The notes under the pieces were generated by a model, which was not told where the DNA came from, made no database searches, and saw nothing but the letters and a program-made list of their open reading frames with translations. The position numbers and the translations under genes were made by a program. DNA of 64,000 bases from Cytobacillus solani (GTDB lineage: Bacteria > Bacillota > Bacilli > Bacillales > Cytobacillaceae), in assembly GCF_001420595.1 (NCBI RefSeq), contig NZ_LJIX01000006.1, positions 3,705,058 to 3,769,057 of the forward strand, written 5' to 3'. Positions within the stretch are counted from its first letter, which is position 1, and each line of letters starts with the position of its first letter. Positions 37,140-46,077 of the stretch are shown in pieces.

Positions 37140-37901
37140 CTATTTTTTATTTCGTAAATGATAAAGCAGAATTCCAGTTGCAACAGCGACATTTAATGAT
37201 TCGCTTTTTCCCAAAATCGGAATGTAAAGATTAGCAGTAGTTACAGCCAATAGCTCTTTATTTACACCGCTTCCTTCATTGCCGACGATTAATGCAAACA
37301 TTTCGCTTTGATGTATATCTGTGTACTCTTTCGCATTTTCCAAAGCTGTACCATATATAGGGATTGCTGCCTCATTCAACTTCTTTACCCATTCAAAAAG
37401 ATTGCCTCTGATTACTGGCAAATGAAAATGACTGCCTTGTGCGGAACGTAGAACTTTCGGATTGTAAATATCTACACTCCCCTCCCCAACAATAACAGCA
37501 TCGATTCCCGCAGCATCAGCAGTTCTGATCATTGTCCCTAAGTTGCCCGGATCCTGAACGGCGTCAATTAATAATAGTTTTTTTCCATTAGCTGTTTCAG
37601 CATTCATTTCCTGCGGACGACATACCGCTACAATCCCTTGCGGAGCTTCCGTATCAGAAAGCTGCAGAATAATTTCATCGGTTACAACTGTTACAGAAAT
37701 CGAACCATAATCCCAGCTTGGGGGCAGATCTTTATTTTCACTAATAATGATTTCAATAATTTGATCCCCTAAAAGCGCTTCTTCTACAAGGTGAAAGCCT
37801 TCCACTAAAAAAGTGCCGGTTTTATCCCGTTCCTTCTTCGTTAATAGCTTTTTCCATTGTTTTATTTGAGGATTTTTTGCTGAGTGAATATGCTTCAACA
37901 C
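37140..37901 (-). CDS. ysgA: SpoU/TrmH-family RNA 2'-O-methyltransferase (YsgA-like)
   Basis: A 253-residue SPOUT methyltransferase, probably acting on rRNA. The N-terminal substrate-binding domain has IKQWKKLLTKKERDKTGTFLVEG. The C-terminal knot has the three motifs LIDAVQDPGNLGTMIRTADAAG, FALIVGNEGSG and IPILGKSESLNVAVATGILLY (key residues Asn-x-Gly-Thr-x-x-Arg, Gly-Asn-Glu-Gly, Ser-Leu-Asn-Val). It lies upstream of pheS, as in B. subtilis. The exact nucleotide is not known from sequence. Confidence 0.88.
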   Translation of the reverse strand: MLKHIHSAKNPQIKQWKKLLTKKERDKTGTFLVEGFHLVEEALLGDQIIEIIISENKDLPPSWDYGSISVTVVTDEIILQLSDTEAPQGIVAVCRPQEMNAETANGKKLLLIDAVQDPGNLGTMIRTADAAGIDAVIVGEGSVDIYNPKVLRSAQGSHFHLPVIRGNLFEWVKKLNEAAIPIYGTALENAKEYTDIHQSEMFALIVGNEGSGVNKELLAVTTANLYIPILGKSESLNVAVATGILLYHLRNKK

Positions 37902-37924
37902 TCTTCCTCCTTTACAAATTTTCT

Positions 37925-38028
37925 TTGTCTAGCTACGGCTCCTAGCCACTCTGGCTATAAAGTAAAGAACAACCTTCCATCAGCTCGCCTTATGTTTGTC
38001 GGAGCTAAACAGCCGCCTCCACTTTTCT
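37925..38028. repeat. Intergenic hairpin element, family C copy 1 (divergent)
   Basis: A ~104-bp element starting TTGTCTAGCTACGGCTCCTAGCC, given as TTGTCTAGCTACGGCTCC then TAGCC, with CGCCTTATGTTTGTCGGAGC near its end. It matches the inverted layout of the element at 53085-53200 (shared TTATGNNTGTCGG block and TCTAG end). Degenerate; it separates ysgA and sspI. Confidence 0.55.
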
Positions 38029-38104
38029 TCTTCTATCTTACATAATAAATCCCAAAATAGAAAACCATATTATTGAAATGACTATTTGAAAGGAGTATGA
38101 ATAG

Positions 38105-38311
38105 ATGAACTTGAACCTCCGCAATGCGATCATACACAATGTTACTGGCAATTCTCAGGATGAGTTAAAAGAGACAATCGTCGATGCTATTCAAAATGGA
38201 GAAGAAAAAATGCTTCCTGGATTAGGTGTTTTATTTGAAGTCATTTGGAAGAATTCCTCTGATCAGGACAAACAAGAGATGCTGGAAACGTTGGAAAGCG
38301 GGTTGAAATAA
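38105..38311 (+). CDS. sspI: Small acid-soluble spore protein SspI
   Basis: A 68-residue minor small acid-soluble spore protein made in the forespore. It closely follows B. subtilis Ssp[42 protein letters not shown] and a C-terminal [16 protein letters not shown] precedes the ATG. A CATATTA at 38066-38072 could be the -10 of a sigma-G promoter but its -35 is unclear. Its order next to ysgA is as in B. subtilis. Confidence 0.93.
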   Translation: MNLNLRNAIIHNVTGNSQDELKETIVDAIQNGEEKMLPGLGVLFEVIWKNSSDQDKQEMLETLESGLK

Positions 38312-38467
38312 GAGAATGATCTAGGTTCTCTTTAAGTATGCCAAACAGTAGGTCATAAAGTGAGGGGGTACGAAATCACAATGGTTTTCGTGCCTTTCTT
38401 TATTTTCAGGTAAAGTCAAGGGTTATTGTATTCGGACTTAAGGCGGCTTCGGACTAGTTCGGCCATT

Positions 38468-39117
38468 TTAAGGGCTAACTTGTCCCCAACTTGAGGCTAA
38501 TTCAGACTTCTTTTGTGCAATCAATAGCTAACCTGTCCGAACTTGAGGTTACTTCAGACTACTTATCCTTTATCAAGAGCTAACCTGTCTGAACCTGAGG
38601 TTACTTCAGACTTCTTATCCTTTATCAAGTACTAACCTGTCCGAACCTAAGGCTACTTCAGACTTCTTTTGCGCAATTAAAGGCTATCCTGTCCGAACTT
38701 GAGGTTACTTCAGACTTCTTTGCGTAATCAAGGGCTAGCTTGTCCGATTTTGAGGTTACTTCAGACTTCTTTTACGTAATCAAGGGCTAGCTTGTCCGAT
38801 TTTGAGGTTACTTCAGACTTCTTTTGTCCAATCAAGGGATAACCTGTCCGAACCTGGGGCTACTTCAGACTTCTTTTACGTAATCAAGGGATAACTTGTC
38901 CGATTTTGAGGCTACTTCAGACTTCTTATCCTCTATCAAGAGCTAACCTGTCTGAACCTGAGGTTACTTCAGACTTCTTTTGCGCAATCAAGGGCTAACC
39001 GGTCCGAACTTGGGGCTACTTCAGACTTCTTTTGTGCAATCAAGAGCTAACTTGTCCGAACCTGGGGCTACTTCAGACTTCTTTCGGGCAATCAAGCATT
39101 AATCTGTCCGAACTTAA
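38468..39117. repeat. 52-bp direct tandem array, about 12 copies
   Basis: The hexamer CAGACT recurs at 38503, 38555, 38607, 38659, 38711, 38762, 38814, 38866, 38918, 38970, 39022 and 39074: eleven intervals, all 52 bases except one of 51. Each unit reads roughly TCAAGGGCTAACCTGTCCGA, ACTTGAGGTTACTTCAGACT, TCTTTTGCGCAA, with point variation between copies. A degenerate start is visible from about 38430. The period is not a multiple of three and no coding frame runs through. Inside a unit, GTCTGAA and TTCAGAC, and AACCTGAGGTT, are self-complementary. It fills the 864-base gap between sspI and ysdC. Confidence 0.93.
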
Positions 39118-39137
39118 GAAATCCGACACACGAAAAA

Positions 39138-39166
39138 ATAATACCCCGAGTTGATCGGGGTATCAT
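39138..39166 (-). terminator. Intrinsic terminator of ysdC
   Basis: ATACCCCGA and TCGGGGTAT pair around GTTGA. It has T-rich sequence after it on the minus strand and lies just past the ysdC stop codon. Confidence 0.75.
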
Positions 39167-39175
39167 TTTAGTTAT

Positions 39176-40261
39176 TTAGTTAAACGTAATCTTATCCACT
39201 GTTTCTCTATCAAGTCGTTTAATTACTTCAGCAATGAGCTTAACTGCATTCTCATAATCATCACGGTGAAGCATTGCTGCGTGTGAATGGATATAGCGTG
39301 TTGCAATGGTAATGGAAAGAGCTGGTACTCCGTTATGGGTCAAATGGATCGCACCCGAATCTGTACCGCCTCCAGGAACCGAATCAAATTGGTATGGAAT
39401 ATTCAATTCATCTGCCGTATCAGTTACAAGGTCACGCAATCCTTTATGAGAAACCATAGATGCATCATAAAGAATAATTTGCGGGCCTTTTCCCATTTTG
39501 CTGAGGGCTTCTTTTTCAGTAATTCCAGGTGTATCCCCTGCAATCCCTACATCAACACCGAAAGCAATGTCCGGCTCGATTTTTTGTGCAGATGTACGTG
39601 CACCGCGGAGACCTACTTCTTCCTGAACGGTTCCCACTCCATAAACAACATTTGGATGATCTACATCTTTCAGTTCTTTTAACACATCAATGGCGATCGC
39701 ACAGCCGATGCGGTTGTCCCATGCTTTTGCTAAAAGCATTTTCTCATTATTCATAACGGTAAATTCGAAATAAGGAACAACCATATCTCCTGGCTTTACT
39801 CCCCATCCTGTTGCTTCTTCACGGCTAGATGCACCGATATCAATAAACATATCTTTAATATCTACCGGTTTTTTACGGGCTTCTGGAGAGAGAATATGCG
39901 GAGGCTTTGAACCGATAACGCCTGTCACCTCTCCCTTGCTCGTTACGATAGTTACACGCTGAGCTAGCATCACTTGAGACCACCAGCCGCCTACTGTTTG
40001 AAAGCGGAGGAATCCTTTATCATCAATATTCGTGATCATGAAGCCCACTTCATCCAAGTGACCTGCTACCATAATTTTCGGTCCGTCTTCTTTTCCAATC
40101 TTTTTCGCAATTAAGCTGCCAAGCCCATCTGTTGTTACCTCATCTGCATATTGGCTTATGTATTTCTTCATGACCTCGCGCGGCTCGCGCTCATTGCCTG
40201 GAATCCCTTTTGCATCCGTTAATTCCTTTAGCATTGTTAACGTTGCATCTAATTTCGTCAT
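39176..40261 (-). CDS. ysdC: M42 family glutamyl aminopeptidase (YsdC-like)
   Basis: A 361-residue dinuclear metallo-aminopeptidase of family M42. Metal and catalytic residues lie in [12 protein letters not shown] (His, Asp), AWDNRIGCA (Asp), [11 protein letters not shown] (Glu-Glu), [13 protein letters not shown] (Asp) and a C-terminal [20 protein letters not shown] (His). These proteins form large tetrahedral complexes that trim peptides in the cytoplasm. In B. subtilis the next gene is ysdB; here an accessory block of about 7.8 kb intervenes. Confidence 0.93.
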   Translation of the reverse strand: MTKLDATLTMLKELTDAKGIPGNEREPREVMKKYISQYADEVTTDGLGSLIAKKIGKEDGPKIMVAGHLDEVGFMITNIDDKGFLRFQTVGGWWSQVMLAQRVTIVTSKGEVTGVIGSKPPHILSPEARKKPVDIKDMFIDIGASSREEATGWGVKPGDMVVPYFEFTVMNNEKMLLAKAWDNRIGCAIAIDVLKELKDVDHPNVVYGVGTVQEEVGLRGARTSAQKIEPDIAFGVDVGIAGDTPGITEKEALSKMGKGPQIILYDASMVSHKGLRDLVTDTADELNIPYQFDSVPGGGTDSGAIHLTHNGVPALSITIATRYIHSHAAMLHRDDYENAVKLIAEVIKRLDRETVDKITFN

Positions 40262-40457
40262 TCCTTCGCCTCCCTTAATATATATTCTTTACCATTATAC
40301 AAAACCGAAGACTTATTGTACAAAGATTCAATAAATACTGCGTGCTTGTCTTTAAAAATAACTATCTTAATTATCTACTCATTATGGACAAGAACTCAAT
40401 CATTTTGGCATGTTAGCCGTATGCTAATCATGAATATTTTATTAAGGGGTGAAAGGT

Positions 40458-41027
40458 ATGGATATATGTAAAAGGTGCAAAAATTCATATGAAAGAGAAA
40501 GCTATGAATATCTTTGGGATCATGACGAAGTCGACCACAAAGAGAATAACAAAAAGCCATGTAAAAATCATCATAAAGACAATGAAACCTGTGTGGAAGA
40601 AATATTACATGCGATACTCTTAGCACAGAGAAAAGCCGGGGATGACGATCATTGTAAACATTCATATGAAGTATATGAGGAAGGAAGAAAACGAAAGAAA
40701 AACACGATCCCTTTTATTCTTTATTGTGGCAATTGCAAACCTTTTAAAGCCACTGGAGTAACATCCTTTTCATCCTATTCAAAACAGAAAAAGTTTGCTT
40801 GTATTTCTTCGTTCATTTTCAAAATTAAAGATCTTGATGAAAAGTGTGTAACTCTTGAATTATTAATCATTAAATCTGATCAAAAATGTGAAAATAATGA
40901 ACCAAAAACGCCATGTAATCAAATCGACGGCAAAAAGGTAGATGACTTAGTTAAAACCGGAATATTTATTAATATTGACCTCTCATGTTTGTGTGCGATC
41001 ACTTGCTTGCCAGCAGTATATTTATAG
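40458..41027 (+). CDS. Spore coat/exosporium protein, CotY/CotZ/ExsY family
   Basis: A 189-residue cysteine-rich protein of the outer spore crust or exosporium. The family core is clear: CVEEILHAILLAQRKAGDDDHC, NTIPFILYCGNCKPFKATGV, FACISSFIFKIKDLDEKCVTLELL, PCNQIDGKKVDDLVKTGI and the terminal CLCAITCLPAVYL. Such proteins self-assemble into disulfide-linked sheets in the mother cell. ATG 40458 follows GGGGTG; the GTG at 40449 is less likely. It opens a four-gene spore surface cluster. Confidence 0.9.
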   Translation: MDICKRCKNSYERESYEYLWDHDEVDHKENNKKPCKNHHKDNETCVEEILHAILLAQRKAGDDDHCKHSYEVYEEGRKRKKNTIPFILYCGNCKPFKATGVTSFSSYSKQKKFACISSFIFKIKDLDEKCVTLELLIIKSDQKCENNEPKTPCNQIDGKKVDDLVKTGIFINIDLSCLCAITCLPAVYL

Positions 41028-41044
41028 ATTTGTTGATTTAAGCC

Positions 41045-41071
41045 AAGCCCAATATTTATATTGGGCTTTCT
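41045..41071 (+). terminator. Intrinsic terminator after the coat gene
   Basis: AAGCCCAATA and TATTGGGCTT pair around TTTA and are followed by TCTT, 17 bases after the stop codon. Confidence 0.75.
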
Positions 41072-41111
41072 TACTTTTATTAATTTCCAAAACCAATGGG
41101 AGTTAACCGAA

Positions 41112-41137
41112 ACATAGACTAATTTCCTGCATAGGAT
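41112..41137 (+). promoter_or_regulatory. Candidate sigma-K promoter
   Basis: AC at 41112-41113, a 16-base gap, then CATAGGAT at 41130-41137 matches the sigma-K pattern AC-N16-CATANNNT. It lies 30 bases upstream of the spore protein gene at 41167, fitting late mother-cell expression. Confidence 0.45.
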
Positions 41138-41166
41138 GCATTAGTATGAATGGAGGAGGACCCCAA

Positions 41167-41919
41167 ATGTCTGAAGAAAATAACATGAATGACTATCATT
41201 TAACCTTTAATAATAATAATGATGATGATTGCCACTGTCATGATCAACCTTTAATACTTACTAAAGTTCCGGTCGTATTAGCTGAGGTTGACGTACAAAT
41301 ACATTTAGATGCCTTAATCAAGTTTCCAGCACCCGTATTAGAAATTAAAGATATTAAAAAGAATGTAAAATTAACTCAATGCAGACTTCTACTACCAACA
41401 AACAAATTATTTGTAAAGGGATTTGTCCGTAAAAATATACAGTATGCAAGCCCATGCAAAAATAACATAGATTACAGAAAAAAGAACATTGCATCAGATA
41501 TACTTTCACTCACTGTTGATATTCCTTTTCAATGTGTAACAGAAATAAAAGACTTTTTGTCAAAGCTCGACATGCCAGAAGTGAATATGCGCAATGAATT
41601 TGACTTTCTCGTATCTAGGCACCTGCCTAATGGATGTCCAGAAAATAAAGAATTACAAACAAATGATCTTTCCCAGTTTCATCAAGAAAGTACTCAATTT
41701 TATAATGAGCTTCCTTACTGTGAACTAGTCTCTAGCAATATTATTGAATGGGATGAAGCGATCGATCGATGCCCTCTCCCATATCACCTAGGAGAAGGAA
41801 CTTTTACAAAAATAGAAGAAAAAATGGTTCTTGATCTCATTATTAAAGTACTGCAAAAACAACAAGTACAAATTTATCATTCTAAAGCACATGAAGATGA
41901 TCATGATTGTGATTATTAA
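41167..41919 (+). CDS. Putative spore surface protein, CsxC/SPOCS-like domain
   Basis: A 250-residue protein with an N-terminal acidic/Asn-rich tail (NNNNDDDCHCHD). A domain at about residues 30-150 has VPVVLAEVDVQIHLDALIKF, DIKKNVKLTQCRLL, LFVKGFVRKNIQY and VDIPFQC. The same pattern recurs in the genes at 41924 and 43430. It resembles SPOCS/DUF3794-type spore proteins and proteins annotated as CsxC exosporium components. I chose ATG 41167, seven bases after GGAGGAGG. A candidate sigma-K promoter lies upstream. Family assignment is from recall, not a search. Confidence 0.7.
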   Translation: MSEENNMNDYHLTFNNNNDDDCHCHDQPLILTKVPVVLAEVDVQIHLDALIKFPAPVLEIKDIKKNVKLTQCRLLLPTNKLFVKGFVRKNIQYASPCKNNIDYRKKNIASDILSLTVDIPFQCVTEIKDFLSKLDMPEVNMRNEFDFLVSRHLPNGCPENKELQTNDLSQFHQESTQFYNELPYCELVSSNIIEWDEAIDRCPLPYHLGEGTFTKIEEKMVLDLIIKVLQKQQVQIYHSKAHEDDHDCDY

Positions 41920-41923
41920 AGGA

Positions 41924-43354
41924 ATGCAAGGCAAAAAAAAAGTGAGGAGGCATTGGAGAGGATGCTTATATAGGCAGCACCTTCCAGAAGTGATGAAAAA
42001 AATAAAAAATATCGATACTCATCGTAAATCTAATATTCATTCATATGGTTCAATCTATAGTAAAACTAACCAGCAAACCAGCTCTACTCCCTTAATATAT
42101 CCTCCTCCGGTTATCAATAGAAATCAATTGGAGCATGCAAAAGCCGATTTTGAATACGAACATGAGCATTTATTGAACGAAGTGGAGGAAATCAGGGAGG
42201 AATTCATTGATCCCCCTGTACAAAGGAAGGAGAAAAAAACGTCTTTGCTGACTCCAACTTCACCAATGATCAGAGATACACGTTCGACATTTAGAGAGAC
42301 TGCCAGAAGGAATGACGATGCAATACAACAGGAGAATAATGATCGCATAACGGATGATGCTTTGATCCAGGAATATACGGATAACAGCTATGAGGAACCT
42401 ATAAACGAATTGATTTTTGGAAAACAGGATGAATCTTCTTCAATACAAAATAATGACTCTTCTAATATTAAAGAAGAGTCCCCTTTTTATTCATCATTAC
42501 TGGAAGAAGCTAGTCCAGATGTGGAATTCATCCCGGATGAATCATCTTTTCATTTAGATCAGCTGCTAGAACCTCTACCAGAGCAAAAAGAACTTCCGAC
42601 TATTCTCGAAAGGATTTCCTCCATGCTGAGTGAAGTACATACAGCAAAGGAACAATTTCCTTTCTTAGAAGAAGAAGAAAAAGTAGAGGAAGAGGAAGAA
42701 GAACGTTCTTCTTTACAGGATAGACCATATCTTTCATTAGAGGAGTCTTCCATCATTAGTGATGACACAAATGAATCTAGCCATTTTACACAGTACAAGA
42801 ATACTTCGACCGTGAATACACCAAAAAAAATAGTAAAGTTCCCAGTTTTGCTTGCTAAAGTAGACATAAATACTGATATTTGGGATTCCTTCGATTTATT
42901 AAAGCCAACAGCCAATGTAACAAAAATTGAATGGTCCAGTCCATCTTTAGATTGTCACATCCTTTTTCCTTCAGATACTTTACTATTGAACGGAACATTA
43001 ATGGCTAATATTGAATATGTAAAGGATGATCCTTCTCGCGATATTTGTGTCCTTAAGATTCCTTTCTTATGGAAAAAAACCGCAAACATTCATTGGATTT
43101 CCCCGCCAATTTTGCCTATTAAGAATCAAAGGGAATTTTTGTTTTCATGTCCTCTTGAAAATGAAATCAGCACCCATGAAACATGTGAACAAGTTTTTGC
43201 TGATGACATAGAGTTTGAACTGCGCAACACAAGTATTACTTGGCATAAGGAGCTTAGCTCAGAGAAAAAAACATCCTTTCTTCATATTAAAGGCAGCATC
43301 CAATTATCAATTGATCTCTTACAGAAACAGTATATAGACGTTCATTCATTATGA
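41924..43354 (+). CDS. Large acidic protein with a C-terminal CsxC/SPOCS-like domain
   Basis: About 476 residues from ATG 41924, four bases after the previous stop codon, so translation is probably coupled; AAAGGA is very close to the ATG, and ATG codons further in are possible. Residues 1-300 are low-complexity, rich in Glu, Asp and Ser, with a poly-Glu run near 265-285. The last 170 residues repeat the neighbour's domain: KFPVLLAKVDINTDIWDSF, LLLNGTLMANIEYV and LKIPFLW, ending in QLSIDLLQKQYIDVHSL. The acidic arm may anchor or space the domain on the spore surface; this is inference. Confidence 0.65.
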   Translation: MQGKKKVRRHWRGCLYRQHLPEVMKKIKNIDTHRKSNIHSYGSIYSKTNQQTSSTPLIYPPPVINRNQLEHAKADFEYEHEHLLNEVEEIREEFIDPPVQRKEKKTSLLTPTSPMIRDTRSTFRETARRNDDAIQQENNDRITDDALIQEYTDNSYEEPINELIFGKQDESSSIQNNDSSNIKEESPFYSSLLEEASPDVEFIPDESSFHLDQLLEPLPEQKELPTILERISSMLSEVHTAKEQFPFLEEEEKVEEEEEERSSLQDRPYLSLEESSIISDDTNESSHFTQYKNTSTVNTPKKIVKFPVLLAKVDINTDIWDSFDLLKPTANVTKIEWSSPSLDCHILFPSDTLLLNGTLMANIEYVKDDPSRDICVLKIPFLWKKTANIHWISPPILPIKNQREFLFSCPLENEISTHETCEQVFADDIEFELRNTSITWHKELSSEKKTSFLHIKGSIQLSIDLLQKQYIDVHSL

Positions 43355-43383
43355 ACTTTCCTGTAATCATTAAAATTAGAGAA

Positions 43384-43410
43384 AGGGGTGCTTCGATTAT
43401 AGCACCCCTT
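43384..43410. terminator. Bidirectional terminator between two spore protein genes
   Basis: AGGGGTGCT and AGCACCCCT pair around TCGATTAT between convergent genes ending at 43354 and 43430. Confidence 0.7.
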
Positions 43411-43429
43411 CCCCTTCATTCATTGATCA

Positions 43430-44269
43430 TTATTGACCTGTAATGTTTTTAAACTTTTCCCAAACATTTAATGGTGTTGCTTCATTTTGAATTGTATCCA
43501 TAGTCTTTAAATCAGTCACTGCCGGTTCACAAAGATCTCCAGCAGCTCCATGAGCTCCTGCTCCATCGGCTACAATTTGCTGTTTTTGAGTCAATTTTAA
43601 AATTAGAATAACTTCCATCTTTTCTGTAATTTTATTGAATCGGCCCCATTGATCGAAATTGTGTAGAATATCCCATTGATTCACAGCTGATGCAAGCAAT
43701 TTGCAATTAATTGGCTCAGTATTCACTTCAAAAGTTAATGAACCAAAATTGCAGCGATCTGCTCCCATTCCATCCTTAGCAAGCTGTCTTCTTTCAAGAA
43801 CATTACTTTTCACGCTAAATTCACCGAAAGGAAAGGCAACAGGGTTAGCCAATTCTACTTGTTGAAAGCACTTAAATGGAACATTTACATTAAAGTCCCT
43901 TACGAATCCGCTGCAGCTATCGACAAATTGAATATTTTTGTGAACAAAACCTTCCACAAATAGCTTAACTAAAAGCGGGTTTCCAACAACTGGAAGAGCC
44001 TTGCATTGTGTTAATTTGACATTTTTTCTGATTTGTTTGATGTCTCTTGCGGGCACAGGAAGGTGTACATCTGCTTCAGATAATGTTTGAATTAATACAT
44101 CTGCAAGAACAACCGTTTCTTCTATTGTGTCTGCCACTGCAAACTGATCAGCTTCACAAAATAAGGTCTTTGATTTAGCCTCTTGACATGCCGGCAGTGG
44201 TGGACACACTTCATGTTTACCATTTAGCTTAACACCTTGCCCACAACACCCATTATTAATTTTTCTCAT
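43430..44269 (-). CDS. CsxC-like exosporium/spore coat protein
   Basis: A 279-residue protein, the third paralogue of the domain: ETVVLADVLIQTLSEADVHL, DIKQIRKNVKLTQCKALP, VKLFVEGFVHKNIQFVDSC and NVNVPFKCFQ, followed by a second half ending MEVILILKLTQKQQIV. A cysteine-rich N-terminus (NNGCCGQG, CPPLPAC) could form surface disulfides. AAGGAG lies just before the ATG. CATAAGTTA at 44324-44316 fits a sigma-K -10, but the best AC is 18 bases away rather than 16-17. It converges on the other two paralogues. Confidence 0.72.
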   Translation of the reverse strand: MRKINNGCCGQGVKLNGKHEVCPPLPACQEAKSKTLFCEADQFAVADTIEETVVLADVLIQTLSEADVHLPVPARDIKQIRKNVKLTQCKALPVVGNPLLVKLFVEGFVHKNIQFVDSCSGFVRDFNVNVPFKCFQQVELANPVAFPFGEFSVKSNVLERRQLAKDGMGADRCNFGSLTFEVNTEPINCKLLASAVNQWDILHNFDQWGRFNKITEKMEVILILKLTQKQQIVADGAGAHGAAGDLCEPAVTDLKTMDTIQNEATPLNVWEKFKNITGQ

Positions 44270-44361
44270 TCATTCCACTCCTTATTAGATATTGTTTTTG
44301 CTTTTTGTTTCTCTATAACTTATGTCAATAAATAAAATTGGAGTGGACAAGTAACCTTAAC

Positions 44362-45328
44362 TTATATTTTTTTTGAAAATTTTTTTATCCTTACGCTCAT
44401 TCTTCTTATTTTTACATTTGTTTTTTCGATAAAAGATACAACGTGGATAGAAACGATTCCAGTAAACAGCAAAGGAATATTCACTTGATGGGTCTTCGGG
44501 AGATGTGAATGATTTATGACTACTGATTTTTCGGGGGTTATTAATTTCGGGCGATATGAATACTTCATGGCTACCGATTTTTCGGGGGCTACTAATTTCG
44601 GGTAGCATGAAAGCTCCATGGCTACCGATTTTTCATAAGCACCAAGGTCTGTAGCCAAAAAGGAATGGCAGGCTGCACAAGGAATTCCCTTTACTAACAG
44701 GTCATAACTATAATCAGGCAGTCTGTTGTATGGCGATTCTTTTAAATGGAGAGTGACTAATTTTTCAGTTAGCGTTAGCTGTCTTTCTTTAATTTCAAAA
44801 GTATTCATATTTAATGTGTTTGCAAATCGATTTAGCTGAGAGGGGAAAAATGGGAGTATTAAGAGGAGCTTGATATAAGTCAAATTCTGGGTTAATAAAA
44901 ATAATCTTCGCTTCAGTCGAAGGTTTGTATCCAAGATCTTGAAGCAAACGGCGGAATAAGGATTCATTTCGACTCAACTGGTGTATGGGATTCTTGATTT
45001 CTGCCTTTGAAATGGGATACCATCTTTCCCCATTAAAATAAAAATCACCTTCATAATTTTTCACTTCGAAAAGGTAAATCACCTCTGGGGATATGATCAA
45101 CAAATCGATTTGAAATACAGTATAATTGTATTCCAGTAACAAATCATGTAATACTAGCCAATCCTTCGATAAGTTCGTCTGTATCCATTCATCAAACATT
45201 TTTTCACCCAAAAAACCTTTTTCCAAATTCAAATAGTAATTCTTATCTTTTTCTGATAATGTCTTTCTTCTATTTAAATATCTAAGAAGCTTTAACTCTG
45301 CTGGTTCACATCAGGTTTTTACTAACAC
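44362..45328 (-). pseudogene. Decayed NERD-domain protein gene
   Basis: Remnant of a nuclease-related (NERD) domain protein. Translation from GTG 45328 (after GAGGGTG) meets TGA at 45313-45311 as codon 6, where an Arg CGA would fit. The frame then continues CEPAELKLLRYLNRRKTLS into the NERD core (DWLVLHDLLL, FQIDLLIISPEVIYLFEVKNYEGDFY). At the GGGG run 44842-44845 the frame breaks: NTPIFPLS in one frame continues as QLNRFANTLNMNTF in the next, which one extra base explains. The family tail continues to CAACHSFL, then is replaced by 51-bp repeats. Three defects make a functional product unlikely. Confidence 0.85.
44490..44634. repeat. 51-bp direct repeat, nearly three copies
   Basis: Units at 44584-44634 and 44533-44583, with a shorter one at about 44493-44532, share GGGGGYTAYTAATTTCGGG and ATGGCTACCGATTTTTC. 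The GGTAGC/GCTACC arms within a unit are complementary. It lies within the 3' part of the broken NERD gene, where on the minus strand it reads as repeats of 17 residues (EKSVAMxxSxxPKLxxP). Confidence 0.8.
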
Positions 45329-45440
45329 CTTAAACACCCTCGATTTTTAAATGATAACAACGAGAAAAAAAGAACCTCCATTTAATTTTAAGACTATTCA
45401 TTAAATAAGCAAGCATTTTTAATAAAGAGGTACCCAAAAT

Positions 45441-45470
45441 AAAAAGAGGAGCAGTTCCACAAGCTCCTCT
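45441..45470 (-). terminator. Intrinsic terminator of the GntR-ABC operon
   Basis: GAGGAGC and GCTCCTC form the stem with TTTTT after it on the minus strand; it overlaps the permease stop codon. Bases 45329-45440 hold nothing else I recognise. Confidence 0.7.
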
Positions 45471-46077
45471 AAAATACCTTTTTACTATAAATTCGGATCG
45501 AAAGCATCCATGAAAAACTGTAGAGAATCACTACTGGTAAAAACAGTAATAAATACTGCTGTGAATTGCTAAAGGATAGGACTGTTTGAACTGCTTCTCT
45601 TATTCTATCATTTATATCAGGTATAAATTTATTAGCAATAATCATATAAATAACAAATGAAACACCCATTGCGATCATTAAATACTGGCTCTTTAATAAG
45701 TAAGAAAATGGGAAAGATAGAGACACAAATATAGCAACAATACTAATAGTGAATAACAATTGTTTCCACTGTATTATTTCTCCATGAATAATCCAATTTC
45801 CAATAAAAATAGTCAAAAGAACTAGAATAATAAAAACGATAGCGCCAATGTATTTGGAACTGACAATTTCTTTTCGCGTATACGGCAAAGAATTTAATAA
45901 GAGATTGATTGAAGATTTTTCATCAAGTGCAAAAGCATTCATAATGATGGCAATGCAAAATATAATAGCTACATAGCTAGTAGAAGCACCTGTAAACAAA
46001 TAGAAAAATAAAATGGGCAACAGAATCATTAACGTTTTTTTCTGTAATAAAATATCCTTAAGAACGAGATTGAACAT
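45469..46077 (-). CDS. ABC-2 type transporter permease
   Basis: A 202-residue integral membrane protein with about six hydrophobic helices (LMILLPILFFYLFTGAS, YIGAIVFIILVLLTIFIG, LFTISIVAIFVSLSF and others). It carries the early NSLPYTRKEIVSSKYI segment typical of ABC-2 permeases of the YtrB/BcrA type. I chose ATG 46077 (MFNLVLKD), preceded by GGAAGAG; the longer frame reads into the ATPase gene. It overlaps the ATPase gene by 20 bases. Substrate unknown. Confidence 0.85.
   Translation of the reverse strand: MFNLVLKDILLQKKTLMILLPILFFYLFTGASTSYVAIIFCIAIIMNAFALDEKSSINLLLNSLPYTRKEIVSSKYIGAIVFIILVLLTIFIGNWIIHGEIIQWKQLLFTISIVAIFVSLSFPFSYLLKSQYLMIAMGVSFVIYMIIANKFIPDINDRIREAVQTVLSFSNSQQYLLLFLPVVILYSFSWMLSIRIYSKKVF

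Noticed and set aside
38468-39117. CRISPR array
   Set aside because: The whole 52-bp unit repeats with scattered point changes; there are no constant repeats alternating with unique spacers, and no cas genes are present.
42559-42915. 118-codon antisense ORF rich in serine
   Set aside because: It is the complement of the Glu-rich arm of the gene at 41924.
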